From an uncultured Blautia sp. (GTDB lineage Bacteria; Bacillota; Clostridia; Lachnospirales; Lachnospiraceae), in the NCBI GenBank assembly GCA_944384185.1, contig CALWSM010000007.1, positions 1 to 36,504 of the forward strand: a stretch of 36,504 bases of DNA, in the 5' to 3' direction. The notes under the pieces are model-generated. The model saw only the letters and a program-made list of their open reading frames with translations, was not told the DNA's origin and made no database searches. Position numbers and translations under genes: made by a program. This document shows positions 15,589 through 23,359 of this stretch, piece by piece (positions within the stretch are counted from its first letter, which is position 1; each line of letters starts with the position of its first letter).

Positions 15589-17476
15589 AAAATTTTTGCC
15601 GGTGACAAGAGAAGAAATGGAAAAAAGAGGAATCCTTCAGCCGGATTTTGTCTATATTTCCGGAGACGCTTATGTGGATCATCCTTCTTTTGGAATGGCT
15701 ATCATTACAAGATTATTAGAGAGCAGGGGTTATTCTGTAGGGATCATCCCCCAGCCGGACTGGAAGAAGAAAGAGAGCATTGCGGTTTTCGGAGAGCCAA
15801 GACTGGCCTTTCTGGTGTCAGCGGGAAATATGGATTCTATGGTGAACCACTATACGGTTTCCAAAAAGCACCGGAAAACAGACGCTTACTCTCCGGGAGG
15901 AAAAATGGGCCTGCGGCCGGATCGGGCAGTGACAGTGTACAGCAATCTGATCCGGCAGACCTATAAAGATGTCCCCATTATCCTGGGCGGGATCGAGGCT
16001 TCTCTCAGAAGACTGGCCCATTATGACTACTGGGCGGATACTATGAAGCATTCGGTCCTTCTGGATTCCGGAGCGGACCTGATCTCCTATGGCATGGGGG
16101 AGCGGAGTATCCTGAAAATCGCAGAAGCCCTGGATATGGGGATCCCGGTGGAACATATTACCAATATTCCAGGAACCGTATACCGGACCAAAGAGCCTTC
16201 CCAAAAGGGGATCCGGCTGCCTTCCTATGAGGAAGTTTCCACAGGGAAAAAGGCCTATGCCGAGAGCTTCCGGATACAATATGAAAATACCGATCCTTTT
16301 ACGGGAAAGATATTAATAGAAAGTTATGGGGGAAAAGGATATATTGTACAGAACCCTCCCTCTATGCCCTTAAATCAGAAAGAGATGGACGAGGTTTACG
16401 GACTGCCCTACGCAGGGACTTATCACCCCATGTATGAGAGGGAGGGAAAGATCCCGGCGATCGAAGAGATCCGGTTCAGCATTACCAGCAACCGGGGGTG
16501 CTTCGGAGGCTGCAATTTCTGCGCTCTGGCCTTCCATCAGGGAAGGATCGTCCAGACCAGGAGCCAGGAGTCCATACTGGAGGAAGCAGAAAGCTTCATT
16601 AAGGATCCGGATTTCAAAGGGTATATCCATGACGTGGGAGGACCTACGGCAGACTTCCGCCATCCTTCCTGCAAAAAGCAGATGACAAAGGGGATCTGCA
16701 CCAACCGGCAGTGCCTGTTCCCAAAGCCCTGCAAAAATCTGGAAGCCGATCATAAGGACTATCTGGAGCTTCTGCGGAAGCTGCGGAAACTGCCTGGAGT
16801 AAAGAAGGTGTTTATCCGTTCCGGGATACGGTTCGACTATGTGAAGGAAGACCCTTCCCCGGAATTTCTGGAAGAACTGGTCCGCTATCATATCAGCGGA
16901 CAGCTTCGGGTGGCTCCGGAGCATGTCTCCGACCGGGTCCTGTATTATATGGGAAAGCCGGAGCATAAGGTTTACGAAGAATTTATCCGGAGATTTTATA
17001 AGATAAACGAGAAATATGGAATGAAACAGTATGCAGTGCCGTATCTGATGTCTTCCCATCCGGGCTGCACTATGAAGGAAGCGGTAAAGCTGGCAGAGTA
17101 CGTAAGGGATATGGGGTTTATGCCGGAACAGGTCCAGGATTTTTATCCCACCCCGTCTACCATGTCTACCTGTATGTACTATACGGGGCGGGATCCCCGG
17201 ACGGGAGAAAAGGTCTACGTGCCGAAAGCTCCCAGAGAGAAAGCCATGCAGAGAGCTCTTCTCCAGTACCGGAAGCCGGAGAATTATGAACTGGTCCGGG
17301 AAGCTCTGGAACAGGCCGGACGAAAGGATCTTATAGGATTTGACAGGAAATGCCTGATACGGCCCGGCAAAGGGGAAAAGCTCCAGGGGAAAAGGGAACA
17401 GAGTCCTTCGGGAAGAGCAAGAGCTGAAAAGAAAAAGACGATCCGGAACGTACATCAAAAAAAGACAAAAAGATAA
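15581..17476 (+). CDS. YgiQ family radical SAM protein
   Basis: 631 aa from ATG 15581 (GGGAG upstream). The N-terminus has the family block PDFVYISGDAYVDHPSFGMAIITRLLES, a B12-binding-like fold, and SAGNMDSMVNHYT. The radical SAM cluster CxxxCxxC is at C307, C311 and C314 (GCFGGCNFCAL). The C-terminal DFYPTPSTMSTCMYYTGRDP and YRKPENYELVREALEQAGR are YgiQ hallmarks. The last 35 residues are a basic Lys/Arg tail. No reaction has been established for this widely conserved family, to my knowledge. It sits among RNA-modifying enzymes, which hints at an RNA or protein substrate. Confidence 0.95.
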   Translation: MSRKFLPVTREEMEKRGILQPDFVYISGDAYVDHPSFGMAIITRLLESRGYSVGIIPQPDWKKKESIAVFGEPRLAFLVSAGNMDSMVNHYTVSKKHRKTDAYSPGGKMGLRPDRAVTVYSNLIRQTYKDVPIILGGIEASLRRLAHYDYWADTMKHSVLLDSGADLISYGMGERSILKIAEALDMGIPVEHITNIPGTVYRTKEPSQKGIRLPSYEEVSTGKKAYAESFRIQYENTDPFTGKILIESYGGKGYIVQNPPSMPLNQKEMDEVYGLPYAGTYHPMYEREGKIPAIEEIRFSITSNRGCFGGCNFCALAFHQGRIVQTRSQESILEEAESFIKDPDFKGYIHDVGGPTADFRHPSCKKQMTKGICTNRQCLFPKPCKNLEADHKDYLELLRKLRKLPGVKKVFIRSGIRFDYVKEDPSPEFLEELVRYHISGQLRVAPEHVSDRVLYYMGKPEHKVYEEFIRRFYKINEKYGMKQYAVPYLMSSHPGCTMKEAVKLAEYVRDMGFMPEQVQDFYPTPSTMSTCMYYTGRDPRTGEKVYVPKAPREKAMQRALLQYRKPENYELVREALEQAGRKDLIGFDRKCLIRPGKGEKLQGKREQSPSGRARAEKKKTIRNVHQKKTKR

Positions 17477-17485
17477 GGTTGTGGT

Positions 17486-18259
17486 ATGATGAAAACAGCA
17501 GTTGTCACAGGAGCGTCTTCCGGTATGGGAAGAGAATTCGTCCGGCAGCTCGCCCTTAAATATTCCTGGCTGGATGAGATCTGGGTCATAGCCAGACGGG
17601 CCGGGGAGCTCGAAAAATTGAAGGAAGAGATAAGAGAGGTTTCTGTAAGGCCTTTGCCTCTGGATATTTCCAGAGAAGAGGATCTGGGGAAATTAAAAAC
17701 AATCCTCGGGAAAGAGAAGCCCAGGATCCTGTTTCTGGTAAACGCCGCAGGAATGGGGATACAAAAAGAATTTGCCCGGACTTCTCTGGAAGATATCCTT
17801 ATGATGACAAAGCTGAACTGTACTGCCCTTACAGGGATTACAAGGATCTGTCTGCCTTATTGCCCGGAGGGGAGCAGGATCTTTATGCTGGCCAGTGCCG
17901 CAGCCTTTGTCCCTCAGCCGGGATTCGGGGTATATGCGGCGTCAAAGGCTTATGTGGTCAGCTTTTCCAGGGCTTTGAACCGGGAACTGAAGAACCGGAG
18001 GATCCAGGTCACTGCAGTATGCCCCGGTCCGGTAGATACTCCGTTTTTGGAAAAAATGGGCGGGAAGGACCGGATGCCTGCCTATAAGAAGCCTTTTATC
18101 GCCAGTCCCCGGCAAGTGGTGCGGAAAGCATTAAGAGACGGGGCGAGGGGAAGAGAGCTGTCTGTTCCGGGGATTTTTATAAAATGCCTGAAGGCAGGCT
18201 GTAAGCTTCTTCCTCACAGTCTTATATTGAAATTAATGGAGGAAAAGTCAGATTCATGA
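17486..18259 (+). CDS. Short-chain dehydrogenase/reductase
   Basis: 257 aa classical SDR. It has an NAD(P)-binding TGASSGMG at 8-15, NAAG at 86-89, catalytic Ser137, Tyr150 and Lys154 (YAASK), and PGPVDTPF after strand six. Arg37/Arg38 after the second strand (VIARRAGEL) suggest NADPH preference. The substrate is unknown. Two adjacent ATGs (17486 and 17489) are possible starts behind AAGG, which overlaps the ygiQ stop. It overlaps the next gene as ATGA. Confidence 0.92.
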   Translation: MMKTAVVTGASSGMGREFVRQLALKYSWLDEIWVIARRAGELEKLKEEIREVSVRPLPLDISREEDLGKLKTILGKEKPRILFLVNAAGMGIQKEFARTSLEDILMMTKLNCTALTGITRICLPYCPEGSRIFMLASAAAFVPQPGFGVYAASKAYVVSFSRALNRELKNRRIQVTAVCPGPVDTPFLEKMGGKDRMPAYKKPFIASPRQVVRKALRDGARGRELSVPGIFIKCLKAGCKLLPHSLILKLMEEKSDS

Positions 18260-18876
18260 GTAAGACGACAAAGAAAAAGATCCGGAAGGGAGACTTCGGA
18301 TATATCAAGATACAGCAGAAAAAAAGGGTGTTGTATACAGTCCTGGCTTTTATCGCTCCTCTTCTGGTATTTTTTACAGGATTATATATCAACCGGACAA
18401 GAAATACAGTTTTTACAGTGGTGGCGGTGGTGGCCTGCCTTCCGGCATGTAAATTTGCGGTGGATATGATCATGATGTTCCTTCAGAAGCCAATGTCTGA
18501 GGAAGATTACCGGGAGATTGAAAAACACCGGCACGGCCTTGACTGCGGCTATGAGCTGGTGATCTCTGCCTATGAGAAACAGTCTTTTGTAGATTCGTTG
18601 GCAGTCTGCGGCAATAATGTGGTAGGTTATACAAGCAGAGAGAAAACAGATACGGCATTTGTGGAGAAACATATCCAGGATATTTTACGGCAGAATGGAT
18701 TTTATGTGACAGTGAAGATCTTCCGGAGGCTGTCGGATTATACTGGCCGTCTGGAATCTATGTGGGAGCGCAGGGAAGCTCTGGAAAAGGACATTAAATA
18801 CCGTCCCGATCCGGCAGGACCGGATATGACCAGAAATGAGAAGATCCTGTCTGTGCTCTATGCTATTTCTCTCTAG
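18256..18876 (+). CDS. Conserved membrane protein of unknown function, two TM helices
   Basis: 206 aa. It begins with a basic cytoplasmic stretch (MSKTTKKKIRKGDFGYIKIQQKKR), followed by two hydrophobic helices (about 26-45 and 50-75) joined by NRTRNT. A cytoplasmic domain of about 130 residues then includes the motif LDCGYELVISAYEKQSFVDSLAVCGNNVVGYTS, and it has no catalytic signature I recognise. The ATG overlaps the SDR stop by 4 bp, and rluA follows after 8 bp, so it is within the operon. I have seen similar hypothetical proteins in Lachnospiraceae but know no function. Confidence 0.8.
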   Translation: MSKTTKKKIRKGDFGYIKIQQKKRVLYTVLAFIAPLLVFFTGLYINRTRNTVFTVVAVVACLPACKFAVDMIMMFLQKPMSEEDYREIEKHRHGLDCGYELVISAYEKQSFVDSLAVCGNNVVGYTSREKTDTAFVEKHIQDILRQNGFYVTVKIFRRLSDYTGRLESMWERREALEKDIKYRPDPAGPDMTRNEKILSVLYAISL

Positions 18877-18884
18877 GAGGATTT

Positions 18885-19889
18885 ATGGAACAGATTACAG
18901 TAAAACCGGGAGACAGCGGACAGCGCCTGGATAAGTACCTGGGGAAATATTTGAAAGAGGCTCCCAGGAGTTTTCTATATAAGATGATGAGAAAAAAGAA
19001 TATTACTCTGAATGGGAAAAAAGCCCAGGGAAATGAGATTTTAAAGGAAAAGGATGAGATCAAACTGTTTCTGGCTGCCGAGACTATAGAAAAATTCCGG
19101 GGAGCCAAAGAAAGAGAAGAGGCTCAGGGAAGTCTGGATATTCCATACGAGGACGACCAGGTGCTTTTTGTAAACAAGCCGGCAGGAATGCTTTCCCAAA
19201 AGGCCGCCAGAGAAGATATCTCCCTGGTGGAATATATCGCAGGGTATCTTAGCAGGAAGGAAGGAGAGGAAAGGGGAGATACTTTCCGTCCGGGGATCTG
19301 CAACCGGCTGGACCGGAATACCAGCGGCCTGGTGGCGGCAGGAAAGACGGTAAGAGGCCTTCAGGCTCTCTCGGAGTGCTTTCGGGAACGGACCATGGAG
19401 AAATATTATCTGGCCCTGGTCAGAGGCAGGCTGGAAAAGCCGGCCCATATCCGGGGTTTCCTGAAAAAGGATGAGAAGAAGAACCAGGTAACGGTATCAG
19501 CGGAAGAAATTCCGGGAAGCCTTCCCATTGAGACCAGATATGAACCTCTGGAAATTTCCCGGGAAGGAGATACTTTGCTGAGGGTGGAGCTTATAACCGG
19601 CCGTTCTCATCAGATACGGAGCCATTTGGCGTCCATCGGCCATCCGATCATAGGAGACCGGAAATATGGGGAAAAAAAGAGCAATGAACGATATGAGAGA
19701 AAATATGGCGTAAAGAGCCAGCTTCTCCACGCCTGGAGGTTGAAGTTTCCCCAGGAGAAAGGCGTCCTGGCAGGCTTGTCCTGCAGAACAGTCACAGCCA
19801 GTCCTCCGGAATTGTTCCGGACAGTCCTTGGAGGGGAAGGATTTTCGGAAAAGCGATACAGAGAAAATAAGGGAGATACAGAATCATGA
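18885..19889 (+). CDS. RluA/RluD-family pseudouridine synthase
   Basis: 334 aa. An N-terminal S4 domain (GQRLDKYLGKYLKEAPRSFLYKMMRKKNITLNGKK) precedes the RluA catalytic domain: VNKPAGMLSQ, CNRLDRNTSGLV with catalytic Asp143, KYYLALVRG and LITGRSHQIRSHLASIGHPIIGD. Targets in this family include 23S rRNA and tRNA uridines; which ones here is undetermined. TAGGAGG lies 6 nt upstream of the ATG. The stop overlaps the lepB start as ATGA. It is a second pseudouridine synthase in the operon, from a different family than the RsuA type upstream. Confidence 0.94.
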   Translation: MEQITVKPGDSGQRLDKYLGKYLKEAPRSFLYKMMRKKNITLNGKKAQGNEILKEKDEIKLFLAAETIEKFRGAKEREEAQGSLDIPYEDDQVLFVNKPAGMLSQKAAREDISLVEYIAGYLSRKEGEERGDTFRPGICNRLDRNTSGLVAAGKTVRGLQALSECFRERTMEKYYLALVRGRLEKPAHIRGFLKKDEKKNQVTVSAEEIPGSLPIETRYEPLEISREGDTLLRVELITGRSHQIRSHLASIGHPIIGDRKYGEKKSNERYERKYGVKSQLLHAWRLKFPQEKGVLAGLSCRTVTASPPELFRTVLGGEGFSEKRYRENKGDTES

Positions 19890-20410
19890 AAAAATCCATC
19901 GGAAAAGAACTGTGGGAATATATAAAAATGATCATTTTTGTGCTGGTTTTTGTGTTGATCGTGAATAATTTTCTGATCATCAATGCAAAAATCCCCTCGC
20001 CGTCTATGGAAAACACGATTATGACCGGGGATCGTATTTTCGGCAACCGGCTGGCTTATATATGGAAGGATCCCCAGCGGTTCGATATCGTGATCTTTAA
20101 ATATCCGGATGATGAAAGCCAGCTTTTTATCAAAAGGATCATCGGGCTTCCAGGGGAAACTGTGGAGATTATAGACGGAAAGGTTTATATTGACGGTTCC
20201 GAAACTCCTTTAGACGACAGCTTTACTCTGGAGACGCCTACAGGAGACTACGGGCCTTACACAGTTCCGGAAAACTGCTATTTTATGCTGGGAGACAATC
20301 GGAATAATTCTAAGGATTCCCGTTTCTGGCAGAATACCTATGTGGAACGGGATAAGATCCTGGGGAAAGCGGTACTGAAATATTTCCCGGGCATTAAATT
20401 TCTGAAGTAG
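19886..20410 (+). CDS. lepB: Signal peptidase I
   Basis: 174 aa, the Gram-positive SipS-like size. One N-terminal membrane anchor (about residues 13-33) is followed by box B PSPSMENT with nucleophile Ser40, box D-like FIKRIIGLPGE with general base Lys83, and box E GDNRNNSKDSR. It removes signal peptides from secreted proteins at the outer membrane face. It is translationally coupled to rluA and followed 11 bp later by recU. Confidence 0.96.
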   Translation: MKKSIGKELWEYIKMIIFVLVFVLIVNNFLIINAKIPSPSMENTIMTGDRIFGNRLAYIWKDPQRFDIVIFKYPDDESQLFIKRIIGLPGETVEIIDGKVYIDGSETPLDDSFTLETPTGDYGPYTVPENCYFMLGDNRNNSKDSRFWQNTYVERDKILGKAVLKYFPGIKFLK

Positions 20411-20421
20411 GAGGTAAGAGG

Positions 20422-20955
20422 ATGGCAACTTGGAATTCCAGAGGGCTGAGAGGATCTACCCTGGAAGAATTTATCAATCATACCTGTCAGATCTACCGGG
20501 AAAAGGGACTGGCTCTGATCCAGAAGGTTCCTACCCCCATTACTCCGGTACAGATCGATCAGAAGAGCCGGCATATCACGCTGGCGTATTTTGAGAAGAA
20601 GAGTACTGTGGATTACATTGGCGCCGTCCAGGGAATTCCTGTGTGCTTTGATGCAAAGGAATGTGCGACAGACGTATTTCCACTTCAGAATATCCATCAG
20701 CATCAGGTGGATTTTATGAAAGATTTTGAGGATCAGCAGGGCGTAGCTTTTCTGGTCCTGTATTTTTCCCACAGAGATGAGATCTATTATCTGACCTTCC
20801 GGCAGATGTACCGCTTCTGGCAGCGGGGTCAGCAGGGAGGCCCCAGGAATTTTAAATATCAGGAACTGGAGCCCCAATGGTTTCTGAAAAGGAAAGGAAA
20901 CGTTCTGATCCCTTTTCTGGATGGGATCCAGAGAGATCTGGAAAGCAGAGAATAG
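20422..20955 (+). CDS. recU: Holliday junction resolvase RecU
   Basis: 177 aa, slightly shorter than Bacillus RecU. It has the N-terminal NSRGLRGSTLEE motif, VDYIGAVQG (D64) and FDAKE (D77, K79), the PD-(D/E)xK nuclease core where Bacillus has FEAKE, and an HQHQVDFMKDFEDQQGVAFLV helix. RecU cleaves four-way junctions in recombination and chromosome segregation. AGGAGG is 7 nt before the ATG. In Bacillus it is next to ponA; here it ends the lepB operon. The convergent AraC gene ends 3 bp after it. Confidence 0.94.
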   Translation: MATWNSRGLRGSTLEEFINHTCQIYREKGLALIQKVPTPITPVQIDQKSRHITLAYFEKKSTVDYIGAVQGIPVCFDAKECATDVFPLQNIHQHQVDFMKDFEDQQGVAFLVLYFSHRDEIYYLTFRQMYRFWQRGQQGGPRNFKYQELEPQWFLKRKGNVLIPFLDGIQRDLESRE

Positions 20956-20958
20956 AGG

Positions 20959-21963
20959 TTATCTCTGATACTGTTTTCTGTAATCTGTGGGAAGTATTTC
21001 CATGACACTTTTAAAGGCGCTGGTGAATTTGCTCTGGCTTTCATACCCTACCCGGCGGGCAATGACAGCGATACTTTCCTGAGATTCCCGGAGCATGGCC
21101 GCTGCCTGGCGGATACGGTACTCTTTCATGTAAGAGGCAATGGGAAGCCCGTATACAGACTTGAAAATGGTTTTTAAAGCAGAGCTGTTTATGAGATATT
21201 TTTTTGACAGCTCTTCAATGGTAAAACGCTGTGTAAGATTTTCTGTGATAAGGCTGTGAACGGATCTGATCACGTCTACCTGATCGGAATAATAAGGATC
21301 CGCAGGTTTTCCCAGAAAAGGATCCTCCATATAAAGAAATAAAAGCAGCTCCTGACACTTTAATTTTAAATAGGGAGACTTCATTTCCTGAGGAAGATCA
21401 TACAGCTCCGAGAATATGTGGGCGACCTTCGGGTTAGCGGGAAAAGAGAAAATCTCCCGGGAGGCGCCGAATTTGTGAAAGAAAAGCTCTTTTCTAAGAC
21501 CGGATTCATCCAGGGGAGAAGGCAGTGTCCTGCTTAAAATTTCAAGATCCAGGGAGAAGGTAATGCCTTCATAATACCCAAGAGGAAAGAGGATTTCTGT
21601 ATTTGACTCTTTGCAGGCGGCTCTGGCGTGGACCGCCAGGTCTCCTTTGCCCATATAAAGACTCTGGCCGTTTTCCATATTCCAGCCGATCCTTCCCAGA
21701 TTGCAATGATCGACTTTCAAGACAGAAGGCTTATGAGTGTGGGAAAAGGATAATTTCTGCCCGATACAGCGGCTGAAAGTGATCCCGATCCCCGGATACA
21801 GATCATAATGTTCCAGCAGCACCCGGGTATTTCCGGAACCGGGCAGTGAAAAAATGGTTTTTTCCGCCGCTTCTGAATGGACGTTATGATGCATGAAGAG
21901 ACCTTTTCCCGGCTCTACAGATTCCAGTCTTTTCTTTAATTGGCAATAGATTTCTTTTTCCAT
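20959..21963 (-). CDS. AraC family transcriptional regulator
   Basis: 334 aa. The N-terminal ligand or dimer domain includes VDHCNLGRIGWNMENGQSLYMGKGDLAVH and LPLGYYEGITFSLD. The C-terminal AraC DNA-binding domain covers about 235-334, with two HTH units (FTIEELSKKYLINSSALKTIFKSVYG and IAVIARRVGYESQSKFTSAFKSV). On the minus strand AAGGAG lies 9 nt before ATG 21963, which is preferred over a TTG at 21981. It is 30 bp downstream of the arsR-type gene and probably in the same transcript. In related clostridia this regulator type often adjoins transporter genes; none is adjacent here. The target is unknown. Confidence 0.9.
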   Translation of the reverse strand: MEKEIYCQLKKRLESVEPGKGLFMHHNVHSEAAEKTIFSLPGSGNTRVLLEHYDLYPGIGITFSRCIGQKLSFSHTHKPSVLKVDHCNLGRIGWNMENGQSLYMGKGDLAVHARAACKESNTEILFPLGYYEGITFSLDLEILSRTLPSPLDESGLRKELFFHKFGASREIFSFPANPKVAHIFSELYDLPQEMKSPYLKLKCQELLLFLYMEDPFLGKPADPYYSDQVDVIRSVHSLITENLTQRFTIEELSKKYLINSSALKTIFKSVYGLPIASYMKEYRIRQAAAMLRESQESIAVIARRVGYESQSKFTSAFKSVMEILPTDYRKQYQR

Positions 21964-21993
21964 ACAGCAAAACTCCTTCAAACTTTTAAAACA

Positions 21994-22356
21994 CTAGCTT
22001 TCAGGACAGGTGATCTTTCCCAGCTTCTCGATGGTATGGTGCAGGACCTGGGCAAGTTCTGTGTCGGCTGTGCGGTAATACATTTCTTTTCCTTCTCTGC
22101 GGCTGACGATCAGCCCGCTGCTTTTCAGCAGCTTCAGGTGGTGGGAGACAGCGGGGCTGCTCATATTGACCAGAGCGGCAATATTCAGCACGCATTCTTC
22201 ACAGTGGCATAACAGCCAGAAAATCCGCAGGCGGCTGGGGTCCCCCAGCTGTTTCATAGCCTCGGAAACGCCGGCGATCTCATTTTCCGTGGGCATATGC
22301 TGCGCCACTTTTTCTTCGTTATTTCCATGGTCATGGGGTAAAATCTGATTCTTCAT
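21994..22356 (-). CDS. ArsR/SmtB family metal-responsive repressor
   Basis: 120 aa. It has a winged-helix ArsR fold (LGDPSRLRIFWLL, then the recognition helix MSSPAVSHHLKLLKSSGLIVSRREGKEMYY). Possible metal ligands are C50, C52 and C55 (CHCEEC) on helix alpha3, a His/Asp-rich N-terminus, and D98, H106 and H107 on alpha5 as in the zinc sensors SmtB/CzrA. A thiol-rich site favours Cd/Pb/Zn sensing, but the metal is not provable here. GGGAGGG precedes the ATG on the minus strand. It is divergent from the HMA gene, with operator-like repeats between. Confidence 0.92.
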   Translation of the reverse strand: MKNQILPHDHGNNEEKVAQHMPTENEIAGVSEAMKQLGDPSRLRIFWLLCHCEECVLNIAALVNMSSPAVSHHLKLLKSSGLIVSRREGKEMYYRTADTELAQVLHHTIEKLGKITCPES

Positions 22357-22439
22357 AGCACATCCCTCCCAGGTAGAATTGTTCCGTTTGGAAATAGTTT
22401 TCGCCCAAACAGGAGAAGGGCGGTTATTCCTATTGACTT

Positions 22440-22469
22440 ATTATACATACAGAAGTAAAGTATAGTCAA
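22440..22469 (-). promoter_or_regulatory. Promoter of the arsR-araC unit within an inverted repeat
   Basis: On the minus strand, TTGACT (22464-22469) and TATAAT (22440-22445) are 18 bp apart. The -35 hexamer pairs with TTGACT at 22433-22438 on the plus strand, making an imperfect dyad across the promoter, a plausible autorepression site. Confidence 0.7.
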
Positions 22470-22480
22470 CAATTAAAAGA

Positions 22481-22496
22481 TTATTTAATTAAATAA
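22481..22496. repeat. 16-bp perfect palindrome, candidate ArsR operator
   Basis: TTATTTAATTAAATAA is identical to its reverse complement. It lies between the arsR promoter and the HMA start, where an ArsR-family repressor would control the plus-strand gene. AT-rich palindromes of this size are typical of ArsR operators. Confidence 0.5.
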
Positions 22497-22527
22497 ATGA
22501 TAAAAGATAATCAGAGAGGAGATCACT

Positions 22528-22746
22528 ATGAAGAAAACTTATAAGATCGAGGTAGACTGTGCAAACTGCGCCAATAAAATGGAGGAAGCGGCAAAGAAAA
22601 CCGCCGGGGTCAAAAACGCAGTTGTTAATTTCATGACCCTGAAGATGCAGGTAGAATTTGAAGAAGGCCAGGAGCCGAAAACCGTTATGCAGGAGGTCCT
22701 GAAAAACTGCAAAAAGGTGGAGGACGACTGTGAAATCTTCTTATAA
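22528..22746 (+). CDS. Heavy-metal-associated (HMA) domain protein, free-standing
   Basis: 72 aa, a single ferredoxin-like HMA fold: YKIEVDCANCANKMEEAAKK, with metal-binding C11 and C14, then GVKNAVVNFMTLKMQVEFEEG and a final strand. The normal GMTC context is VDCANC here, as seen in HMA modules attached to Zn/Cd P-type ATPases. GAGGAG precedes the ATG. It probably binds soft or transition metals for delivery or buffering, under the divergent ArsR. A terminator follows, and no P1B-type ATPase is encoded next to it. Confidence 0.9.
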   Translation: MKKTYKIEVDCANCANKMEEAAKKTAGVKNAVVNFMTLKMQVEFEEGQEPKTVMQEVLKNCKKVEDDCEIFL

Positions 22747-22780
22747 ATTGGATTGACTGAAGGAAAAATCAAAAAGGAAG

Positions 22781-22806
22781 GCTGCCCGGGAGGCAGTTTT
22801 TCTTTT
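22781..22806 (+). terminator. Intrinsic terminator of the HMA gene
   Basis: CTGCC (22782-22786) pairs with GGCAG (22792-22796) around a 5-nt loop. Runs of T at 22797-22801 and 22803-22806 follow. It shows that the HMA transcript ends without an ATPase gene. Confidence 0.8.
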
Positions 22807-22829
22807 GTATTTTTTTCTGTACAAAGAAA

Positions 22830-22858
22830 TTGACATCCTTATTTGTTTATGATAGACT
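22830..22858 (+). promoter_or_regulatory. SigA-type promoter of the small secreted protein / mdh region
   Basis: A perfect TTGACA (22830-22835) is followed at 17 bp by TAGACT (22853-22858). Confidence 0.72.
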
Positions 22859-22859
22859 T

Positions 22860-22882
22860 GTTTAAAAAGTGAAATTTTTAAC
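22860..22882. repeat. Imperfect inverted repeat at the expected transcription start
   Basis: GTTTAAAAA (22860-22868) and TTTTTAAC (22875-22882) form a dyad with one extra base. It sits immediately downstream of the -10. Its position suggests an operator, but I cannot match it securely to a known regulator. A Rex site is possible but not a good fit. Confidence 0.35.
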
Positions 22883-22935
22883 GAAATGTTAAAACTATGG
22901 CCAATAAGGTTAAAATCTGCGAGGAACGATATTGT

Positions 22936-23325
22936 ATGAGAAAACATAAACAGATATGTGCGTTTTTTTTGTTTATGCTTGTATTTGTTCAGAGCAGTCT
23001 GTATTTCTTCGGAGCTAAGCTGCCGGAGAGAGGGTTGAGGAATGAGGAGAGAGTTCGTTCTTTTCAGGAAAAAGAAAAAAAAGCCGCAGCTATCATTCCT
23101 TTATCGTCTAAAGAAATCAAACAGTTCTGGACCAGAGAAAAAAAATCTCCGTTTTCCTTTACAGATTTTTCTCACAGGATCTCTTACATAGACCCGGAGA
23201 GGGCAGAGAAAAAATTTTATAGCTGTAAAGAGAAGCAGAATTTCGGCAGATGGGAAAAATCTGATCTGTCAGATAGCCTGCGGGCGCCGCCCGAGGCAGA
23301 GCATATGGCAATAAAAGCAGCATAA
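22936..23325 (+). CDS. Small secreted or membrane-anchored protein of unknown function
   Basis: 129 aa from ATG 22936. A basic N-terminus (MRKHKQIC) and a hydrophobic stretch (about residues 9-26, AFFLFMLVFVQSSLYFFG) form a signal peptide or anchor. The rest is highly charged and Lys/Glu/Ser/Phe-rich (FQEKEKKAAAI, FTDFSHRISYIDPERAEKKFYSCKEK), with no domain I recognise. The Shine-Dalgarno sequence is weak (GAGG at 11 nt). The ATG at 22897 is in frame but has no Shine-Dalgarno and would bury the signal peptide. A strong promoter lies upstream. The dehydrogenase gene starts 34 bp downstream and may be cotranscribed. Confidence 0.6.
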   Translation: MRKHKQICAFFLFMLVFVQSSLYFFGAKLPERGLRNEERVRSFQEKEKKAAAIIPLSSKEIKQFWTREKKSPFSFTDFSHRISYIDPERAEKKFYSCKEKQNFGRWEKSDLSDSLRAPPEAEHMAIKAA

Positions 23326-23359
23326 ACAAATTACGATCAAAACAATAAGGAGAGCAGAA

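Noticed and set aside
16370..17458. A 362-codon open frame on the minus strand opposite ygiQ
   Set aside because: It lies wholly within the YgiQ gene, has no recognisable domain, no ribosome binding site, and the composition expected from reading antisense to a coding frame.
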